Part shown: piece by piece, positions 43,515 to 49,093 of the stretch
Numbering within the stretch: the stretch's first letter is position 1
How the letters are laid out: every line of letters starts with the position of its first letter
NCBI GenBank assembly: GCA_020435295.1
Contig: JAGQZV010000003.1
Span: 1 to 49,093 of the forward strand
Source of the DNA: Bdellovibrionales bacterium
GTDB lineage: Bacteria > Bdellovibrionota > FAC87 > UBA2466 > JACKAF01
Direction of reading: 5' to 3'
DNA: 49,093 nucleotides
Made by a program: the position numbers and the translations under genes
Notes under the pieces: generated by a model
What the model was told of the DNA's origin: nothing
Seen by the model: only the letters and a program-made list of their open reading frames with translations
Databases searched by the model: none

Positions 43515-46172
43515 TTGGCTGCTAAGTCTCTCGTCATAGTCGAGTCTCCCACCAAAGCAAAAACGATACGGAAGTTTCTCCCAAAAAACTTTGTAGTCGA
43601 AGCTAGTATGGGACATGTGCGAGATCTCCCACAATCGGCGGCGGATGTACCTCAAAAGTACAAAAAGGAAGCGTGGGCGCGCATCGGCGTCAACATCGAA
43701 CAAAATTTCGAGCCTTTATATGTGGTGGTCAAGGGGAAAGCCAAGGTCATCTCCTCGCTCAAGGATAAGCTAAAAGGGGTGGACGAGCTGTACCTGGCTA
43801 CTGACGAAGACCGCGAAGGGGAAAGTATTTCCTGGCACTTGATTGAGCTTCTGCGGCCGAAGGTCCCGGTAAAGCGCATGGTATTCCATGAAATCACCAA
43901 GGGCGCGATTCAAGAGTCATTACAGCATTGTCGCGAGATCGATAAGCGCCTTGTCCAAGCCCAGGAAACGCGCCGAATTTTGGATCGGTTGGTCGGTTAT
44001 ACCTTATCTCCGCTTATCTGGAAAAAGATCGCTTTTGGTCTTTCTGCCGGGCGCGTGCAGTCCGCTGGTCTAAGGCTTATTGTCCAACGCGAGCGCGAGC
44101 GATTGGAATTCAAAAAAGCCTCCTATTGGGATCTCAAGGCGGAAGTTGAAAAGGATGGCAAGAAGTTTGAAGCGCGTTTGGTGGGAGTGGGCGAGAAGAA
44201 AGTTGCCACCGGAAAAGATTTTGATGAGAAGACGGGTCAGCTTCTCAAGGCCAGTGATGTGCTCTTGGTGGACGAAGCCAAGGCCAACGGTCTTGTGGAA
44301 GCTGTCAAAAGCACGCCTTGGCAGGTAACAAAAGTAGAGGAAAAGATGGTCACGGCGCGGCCATCTCCTCCTTTTATTACGTCCACTTTGCAGCAGGAAG
44401 CGAACCGAAAACTTAATCTGTCTGCGCGGGATACGATGCGGGTGGCGCAAACCCTGTATGAGCAAGGGTTGATTACTTATATGCGTACTGACTCCCCCAA
44501 CCTCAGCAAGGAGGCGTTGGTGGGCTCGCGTAAGGCTGTGGAGCAGTTGTTCGGCAAAGAGTTTCTTTCGGATGAACCCCGTCAGTTTACCGCAAAATCG
44601 AAGTCCGCACAGGAAGCCCATGAGGCCATTCGGCCGGCGGGTGAGGACTTTGTCATTCCTGCCGAGAGCGGCCTAACCGGGAAAGAGCGGGCGCTCTATG
44701 AGCTTATCTGGAAGCGTACCGTGGCTTCTCAGATGGCGGAAACGAAAAAACTTTCGATGAGTATTCGACTGCAGGCGGGAGAATCTGTATTCGCTGCGTC
44801 TGGGATGAAGATTGCGTTTCCGGGCTTTTTGCGTGCCTATGTGGAAGGCAGTGACTCACCCGATGCGGAACTGGAACAACGCGAAGTCATTCTTCCGGAG
44901 CTGAATGAAGGCGACACCGTCAAGCCCGTGAGCGTAGAGGCCCTTTCGCACGAAACCAAACCCCCCGCGCGTTTTACTGAAGCTTCGTTGGTCCAGCGTT
45001 TGGAAAAAGAGGGCATTGGCCGGCCTTCTACCTACGCGAGCATTATCGGAACGATCCAAGAGCGTGGCTATGTAAAAAGGCAAGGCAACGCGCTTAGCCC
45101 GACTTTTACAGGAATGGCTGTGGTGCAACTGCTCGAGCGGCACTTTTCCGAGCTGGTGGATTACAGCTTTACCTCGGAGATGGAACGTTCGCTCGATGAG
45201 ATTGCGCAAGGCGATCGAGAGTGGTTGCCCTATCTGAAGAATTTTTATTTGGGCGATAAGGGCTTGCTGGAGCAAGTTCAGAAAAAAGAAAAGAAGATCG
45301 ATCCCGATGAGTCTCGCCAGGTGGATCTTCTCGATCTCAAGGACATCAGCTTACGAGTGGGGCGCTTTGGAGCCTACCTTGTAAAAGAAGGCAACGGTGG
45401 AGACCCTGTGCGAGCTTCGATCCCCGAGGATCTCGCACCTGCTGATCTCACTGAGGAAATGTTGCAGGAAATTTTGGAGGCCTCGGAAAAAGGGCCTCAG
45501 TCGCTAGGAAAAGATCCTGAGACAGGGAAGGACATATTTTGTTTGTTGGGACGCTATGGTCCATACGTCCAATTGGGCGAAATGATCCCGGATGGACCTA
45601 AGCCCAAAAGAGCTAGCGTGCCAAAGGGCACAGATTACCGGCAGCTTACACTTCCGCAGGCTTTGAAGCTTCTAAGTTTGCCTCGCGAGCTTGGCAAGCA
45701 CCCTGATACAGGAGAAATGATCGTCGCCAACAACGGACGTTTTGGTCCGTATGTGGTACACCAGCGTGATTTCCGGTCGCTTAAAAAGACGGATGATGTG
45801 TACACGGTCGATCTAAAACGAGCTCTAGAAATATTGGCGGAGCCCAAACGCGGACGAGGCGGGGCTAAACTCATTCGCGAAGTGGGAGTGCATCCGGATA
45901 CGGAAAAGGGAATTTACCTCTATGAGGGTAAGTACGGCGTCTACATTAAGTACCGGTCAAAAAACATTGGCTTGCCCAAGGATACCAAGCACGAGACGTT
46001 GACGTTAGAGCAAGCGTTGGAGCTTATTGAGGGTGGGAGCAAAGCCAAAGGCGGCAAGCCGGACAACATGGTAAAAAAGACTGTCAAGGCGAAGCGGGCG
46101 GCAAAGAAAAAGAAAAAAACCGCGGCCGCAGCGGCCTCCGATCCGTCGACAGAAGTCGAGTCCCAGAGTTAG
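43515..46172 (+). CDS. topA: DNA topoisomerase I without zinc fingers
   Basis: 885 residues. The Toprim domain (SLVIVESPTKAKTIRKFL; LATDEDREGE) and type IA core with active Tyr322 in GLITYMRTDSPNLS, plus EAHEAIRP and GIGRPSTYASII, are complete. Instead of the tetracysteine zinc ribbons, the C-terminal part has three topoisomerase C-terminal repeats (GKDPETGKDIFCLLGRYGPY, GKHPDTGEMIVANNGRFGPY, GVHPDTEKGIYLYEGKYGVY), then a Lys/Ala-rich tail. It relaxes negative supercoils. TTG start after a weak GGAT. Its TAG stop abuts the next gene's stop without a spacer. Confidence 0.96.
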   Translation: MAAKSLVIVESPTKAKTIRKFLPKNFVVEASMGHVRDLPQSAADVPQKYKKEAWARIGVNIEQNFEPLYVVVKGKAKVISSLKDKLKGVDELYLATDEDREGESISWHLIELLRPKVPVKRMVFHEITKGAIQESLQHCREIDKRLVQAQETRRILDRLVGYTLSPLIWKKIAFGLSAGRVQSAGLRLIVQRERERLEFKKASYWDLKAEVEKDGKKFEARLVGVGEKKVATGKDFDEKTGQLLKASDVLLVDEAKANGLVEAVKSTPWQVTKVEEKMVTARPSPPFITSTLQQEANRKLNLSARDTMRVAQTLYEQGLITYMRTDSPNLSKEALVGSRKAVEQLFGKEFLSDEPRQFTAKSKSAQEAHEAIRPAGEDFVIPAESGLTGKERALYELIWKRTVASQMAETKKLSMSIRLQAGESVFAASGMKIAFPGFLRAYVEGSDSPDAELEQREVILPELNEGDTVKPVSVEALSHETKPPARFTEASLVQRLEKEGIGRPSTYASIIGTIQERGYVKRQGNALSPTFTGMAVVQLLERHFSELVDYSFTSEMERSLDEIAQGDREWLPYLKNFYLGDKGLLEQVQKKEKKIDPDESRQVDLLDLKDISLRVGRFGAYLVKEGNGGDPVRASIPEDLAPADLTEEMLQEILEASEKGPQSLGKDPETGKDIFCLLGRYGPYVQLGEMIPDGPKPKRASVPKGTDYRQLTLPQALKLLSLPRELGKHPDTGEMIVANNGRFGPYVVHQRDFRSLKKTDDVYTVDLKRALEILAEPKRGRGGAKLIREVGVHPDTEKGIYLYEGKYGVYIKYRSKNIGLPKDTKHETLTLEQALELIEGGSKAKGGKPDNMVKKTVKAKRAAKKKKKTAAAAASDPSTEVESQS

Positions 46173-47057
46173 CTACAGCGTCCAATTGACAAGGGCGGAT
46201 TGCAGGTCCGTCGCCGTATATTTTCCGTTCTCATCGATTTGAACGTGCGATGCGACGGTCTTGGGATCGTGCGTAAAGTAAAGGAGCCACTTTTGAGCAA
46301 CCGCACTTTGGTAAAGTGTTGATTTTTCTTCAACGAGCCGTTCTGGAAAGCGATCGTAGCCCATAGTGATAGGGAGCGGCACCCAAGCTGTCCCCGGTAT
46401 CAAATCTCCACAAAAGACCACCGTTGTTCCCGCTCCTTTGATGCGAGTGTGCATCTGCCCGGGTGTGTGCCCTTCAGAAAAAAAGAACGACAGTTCTTTT
46501 GGGAGGCTGGGGTCGTGTTCTTTATCGACGACAAGTAGTCGCCCCGTACGCTTCAGCTTTTCCGCAAGGCCGGGCACAAAAGAGGCACGATCCCGAAGGT
46601 GCGGGCGCTGGGCACGGCGCAGGGCTTCGGCGCCCACTACGTAACGGGCCTTGGGAAATAGAAGCTCCGGTGTTCCCGGCTCCTGAGCCGCCGCGTAGGG
46701 CGGCAGAATGCCGCCCGCGTGATCAAAATGTAAGTGCGAAAGAATAACGAGATCTACCTGATCCAGAGTTACACCTGCCCCGTTCAAGGAGTCGGGCAGA
46801 ACGTTGCGATCTTTTGGTTCAACACCAAAACGATCGGCCAGTTTGGGATCCATAAAAGCACCGATCCCAGCTTCACACAAAACCCAAAGTCCACCAATTC
46901 GGGCAAGAAGCGCTCGGCACGCGAGCTCAATGCGCCCGCGCGTATCCGGTGGGTTCCAGTTCTGCCAAAGCGCACGCGGGACATTCCCGAACATGGCGCC
47001 CCCATCTAGCCACTGGCGGTTTCCTTCAACGCTCCAAAGATGCACGGGTTCAGACAT
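46173..47057 (-). CDS. Metallo-beta-lactamase-fold hydrolase
   Basis: 294 residues, cytoplasmic. Metal ligands: His108, His110, Asp112 and His113 in SHLHFDHAGG, a later His in SEGHTPGQM, Asp in VFCGDLIPG and a terminal His in YFTHDP. This is a quorum-quenching-lactonase or glyoxalase II-like member of the family; substrate unknown. It overlaps the exonuclease III gene by eight bases, so it is coupled to it. Stop codon directly adjoins the topA stop (TAGCTA). Confidence 0.87.
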   Translation of the reverse strand: MSEPVHLWSVEGNRQWLDGGAMFGNVPRALWQNWNPPDTRGRIELACRALLARIGGLWVLCEAGIGAFMDPKLADRFGVEPKDRNVLPDSLNGAGVTLDQVDLVILSHLHFDHAGGILPPYAAAQEPGTPELLFPKARYVVGAEALRRAQRPHLRDRASFVPGLAEKLKRTGRLLVVDKEHDPSLPKELSFFFSEGHTPGQMHTRIKGAGTTVVFCGDLIPGTAWVPLPITMGYDRFPERLVEEKSTLYQSAVAQKWLLYFTHDPKTVASHVQIDENGKYTATDLQSALVNWTL

Positions 47058-47835
47058 CTACACTCCAATCGTAATCTATGATGAGCGGCGCATGATCGGA
47101 AAATTTTTTCCGACGATAAATCTGCACCGCGCGTACTCGATCCCGCAGCGAGGGAGATACAATTTGGTAATCAATACGCCACCCCACGTTGTTTTCGTAG
47201 GCTCGCCCCCGGTTGGACCACCAGGTGTATTCATCAGCTTGCTGATTCAGCACTCTAAAAGCATCGACGAACTTGCCGGGTTCAAGGAGGCGGTCCATCC
47301 ACGCGCGTTCCTCAGGAAGAAAGCCCGAGTTTTTTTGATTGGATCGCCAATTTCTAATATCGATCTGTTTGTGGGCGATGTTGAAATCTCCGCAGAAAAT
47401 TGCCGGTTTGCCGCATAGCTTTTTGGAGCACCGATCGAAGGCGTCGAGAAAACTGTACTTTGCTTGTTGCCGCTCATCCCCCGAAGTGCCTGACGGGAAG
47501 TATACAGACGCGATGCTCAGGTTCCGAAAGTCCAATTGCAAATAGCGGCCCTCGCTATCGAGTTCCGAGTGGTCCAATCCAGTGTGGGTGGCCTTGGGCT
47601 TTTCGCGGCTCAGTACGGCAACGCCACTATAGCCTGGTTTTTCGGCCGGGTGATAAAACGCATGGAAGCGTTCTTGTTTTTGCAAGATGTGAGGTAAGTC
47701 CGATTCGCGGGATCGGATTTCCTGCAAGCAAATGACGTCGGCCTGCTGCCTCAGCAACCAGGGCCACAGTCCCTTGTTGAAAGCCGAGCGTAGGCCGTTC
47801 ACGTTGCAACTTAAGACGCGCATGTGCTTATTCAT
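47050..47835 (-). CDS. xth: Exodeoxyribonuclease III (AP endonuclease)
   Basis: 261 residues. Exonuclease/endonuclease/phosphatase fold with SCNVNGLRSA, ICLQEIRS (metal Glu), GYSGVAVLSR, GDFNIAH, WRIDYQIVS and the terminal SDHAPLIID (catalytic His). It cleaves DNA at abasic sites and removes 3' blocking groups. Either the first Met or Met5 (MRVLSCNVNG) could be the true start. It lies 21 bases after the 5'-3' exonuclease gene and overlaps the MBL hydrolase, forming a small repair operon. Confidence 0.93.
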   Translation of the reverse strand: MNKHMRVLSCNVNGLRSAFNKGLWPWLLRQQADVICLQEIRSRESDLPHILQKQERFHAFYHPAEKPGYSGVAVLSREKPKATHTGLDHSELDSEGRYLQLDFRNLSIASVYFPSGTSGDERQQAKYSFLDAFDRCSKKLCGKPAIFCGDFNIAHKQIDIRNWRSNQKNSGFLPEERAWMDRLLEPGKFVDAFRVLNQQADEYTWWSNRGRAYENNVGWRIDYQIVSPSLRDRVRAVQIYRRKKFSDHAPLIIDYDWSVDV

Positions 47836-47856
47836 AGCAGACGTGCGTGGGAGAGA

Positions 47857-48729
47857 TCAACTTAGCGATAGCGCGGCTCGGTGCAAGTTGGAGTCGCCCA
47901 GTTCTTCGCAGAACGCCTTCCATGCCCTAGGTTCGGGGCCCGCCCATTTTAGATCCGAGAGCGATTCGCGCAATGGCACATCCGTGCGGAGGGTGGCCAG
48001 TTGCTTGTAGAGAGCGGCTTGTTCGCGTGCGCCGTTCAGCGAGGCTGCAAGTCGGGTAGCCCCACGCACTTTTGGCTTCCATTTTTCGGGATCGGTGGGA
48101 ATCTTTTCCAGATGTATGTAGCAGGAAAGCAGCGTGCTTGCCGATTTCGCTCCCCAACCGGGAATACCCGGGATGCCATCTGCGCTGTCTCCTGTGAGGC
48201 CAAGGTAGTCGGGAATGCTCTTGGGGCCGATCCCAAATTTCTTATGGACTCCTTTTTCGTCGAGAAACTTGTGGCGCATCCTATCCCAACATACGATTCG
48301 TGCTCCGTTTACGCACTGCGCGAGGTCTTTGTCCGGAGAGCACAAAAAAAGGCGGGTTACGTTGCGGTTTCTTGAATACTTGTCTGCCCCCGTTGCCAGA
48401 GCATCGTCTGCCTCAAATTGTCGCATGCCCCATACGGGGATTCCCAGAGCTTGCACCGCTTTTTCAGCGATTGGAAACTGTGCCCACAATGCGGGATCAA
48501 TGCCTTCGCCGGTCTTGTAACCTGAAAAAAGTTGATTGCGGAATGATTCGATTACTGTGTCAAAAGCGCACGCGACATGGGAGACGTCTGGATCTTTGAG
48601 GAGGATCAATAAACTTCGCAGCAAACTTCGTACGGCAGCGCGTTCCCTACCTTGCGGATCTTTGTACGACGGGGCTCCGTAAAAACCTCTAAAAAGCTCA
48701 AATGTACCGTCTACGAGATGTACGTGCAT
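47857..48729 (-). CDS. 5'-3' exonuclease/flap endonuclease domain protein
   Basis: 290 residues, equivalent to the N-terminal domain of DNA polymerase I standing alone. HLVDGTFELFRGFYG, FEADDALAT, CSPDKDLAQ and the helix-three-turn-helix GLTGDSADGIPGIPGWGAKSA are the metal- and DNA-binding motifs. It would remove RNA primers or flaps. The ATG directly follows the T-run of a terminator hairpin; the only purine-rich ribosome binding site (GAGGCGGG, minus strand) is the 3' arm of that hairpin. Confidence 0.9.
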   Translation of the reverse strand: MHVHLVDGTFELFRGFYGAPSYKDPQGRERAAVRSLLRSLLILLKDPDVSHVACAFDTVIESFRNQLFSGYKTGEGIDPALWAQFPIAEKAVQALGIPVWGMRQFEADDALATGADKYSRNRNVTRLFLCSPDKDLAQCVNGARIVCWDRMRHKFLDEKGVHKKFGIGPKSIPDYLGLTGDSADGIPGIPGWGAKSASTLLSCYIHLEKIPTDPEKWKPKVRGATRLAASLNGAREQAALYKQLATLRTDVPLRESLSDLKWAGPEPRAWKAFCEELGDSNLHRAALSLS

Positions 48730-48730
48730 A

Positions 48731-48758
48731 AAAAAAGCCCGCCTCTTGTGAGGCGGGC
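48731..48758 (-). terminator. Rho-independent terminator overlapping a ribosome binding site
   Basis: Perfect nine-bp stem GCCCGCCTC (48737-48745) / GAGGCGGGC (48750-48758), loop TTGT, with TTTTTT on the minus strand at 48736-48731. It ends the right-edge gene and touches the start codon of the exonuclease gene. Confidence 0.85.
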
Positions 48759-48781
48759 CTTCTTAGGAACTACCACACGCT

Positions 48782-49093
48782 TTAGTTTTGCGCGACCAGA
48801 ATCCGGTCACCGTTTCGGGTGATAAGATAGATCTGGTAGGTGGGGTTGTAGCCCACCTTTACTTTTTCGCTGGCAAAATTTTGAGTTGGCAGCTGTGGTT
48901 GCAGTTCTCCGTGGACAGTTTCGCGACCTCCTAAAATGGCCTCGTAGCCGATCGCGCCACGTCCGTATACGGTGCACTCCACGTGCGATTTGGGCGTGAA
49001 GAAATTGCCACCGGTTTTTACGGAGCAAGACGCTGTAAGTGGTGTCCCTTGATCTTGTAGTGCGCGCGTCAGTTGGTTGAGTTCGAACTGAAC
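48782..49093 (-). CDS. Unknown protein, C-terminal part only
   Basis: The last 103 residues of a protein whose start lies beyond the right edge. Visible features: TASCSVKTGGNFF and HVECTVYGRG (two cysteines that may form a disulfide), then GYNPTYQIYLITRNGDRILVAQN at the end in short beta-like strands. It looks like an exported beta-rich protein, but no family was recognised. It ends at the terminator described above. Confidence 0.6.
   Translation of the reverse strand, partial: VQFELNQLTRALQDQGTPLTASCSVKTGGNFFTPKSHVECTVYGRGAIGYEAILGGRETVHGELQPQLPTQNFASEKVKVGYNPTYQIYLITRNGDRILVAQN

Noticed and set aside
44070-44621. Long antisense frame (183 codons) inside topA
   Set aside because: It lies fully within a conserved topoisomerase gene, has no family motif and mirrors its codon pattern, so it is a shadow frame.

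Overview
The window reads as a dense chromosomal stretch of a Gram-negative bacterium. Supporting signs are lipoprotein and Sec/Tat signal peptides, a likely outer-membrane protein, a Wzx/Wzy-type polysaccharide locus and many TTG/GTG starts. Base composition looks moderately GC-rich. There are no rRNA or tRNA genes, insertion sequences, phage genes or CRISPR arrays to place it more finely. A bdellovibrio-like or other deep proteobacterial-grade lineage is possible, but this is a guess.

Layout. 1-4.3 kb: a Tat-exported dienelactone hydrolase (cut by the left edge) and an RlmI-like rRNA methyltransferase on the minus strand, then a NUDIX hydrolase, an exported c-type cytochrome and a membrane acyltransferase on the plus strand. 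4.3-5.3 kb: an exported tandem thioredoxin-fold protein with no cysteine. 5.5-23.6 kb: a large surface-polysaccharide region. A minus-strand operon carries two GT4 transferases, a processive-type GT2 and an alpha/alpha-barrel protein. Three exported glycosidase-like genes (one GH5-like, two tandem GH26-like, one of these a lipoprotein) and a flippase surround it. A plus-strand operon then runs initiating sugar-phosphate transferase, NodB-type deacetylase, Wzz-like protein, degenerate phosphodiesterase-superfamily protein, Wzy/ligase, GT2, FkbM methyltransferase and sugar epimerase. glmS, which makes amino-sugar precursor, follows immediately.

25.6-33.8 kb: an outer-membrane-like protein, a SulP transporter coupled to a beta-carbonic anhydrase, thiol peroxidase, a TrkH/KtrB-TrkA potassium system with an orphan HAMP-domain membrane protein attached, and an exported protein of unknown function. 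33.9-36.2 kb: typA/bipA from an apparently near-leaderless promoter, then a glycine-rich RRM protein whose leader RNA can fold two mutually exclusive ways, one of them masking its ribosome binding site. 36.3-38.8 kb: a GT25 transferase, a glutathione S-transferase interrupted by an in-frame TAA, and a divergent arsenite methyltransferase.

38.9-42.4 kb: a compact operon of a 2OG-Fe(II) oxygenase-like protein, an aldehyde dehydrogenase and a methylaspartate ammonia-lyase homologue, which looks like an uncharacterised pathway. 42.5-49.1 kb: a two-repeat SH3b protein, a small acidic anchored protein, topA without zinc fingers, then a minus-strand group of MBL hydrolase, exonuclease III and a 5'-3' exonuclease whose ribosome binding site lies inside a terminator hairpin, and a partial unknown gene at the right edge.

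The most noteworthy points are the switch-like leader of the RRM gene, the polysaccharide locus with built-in glycosidases, the oxygenase/ALDH/ammonia-lyase operon, the GST with an internal stop, and the terminator that doubles as ribosome binding site. All function calls come from reading motifs by eye; no database search was run.
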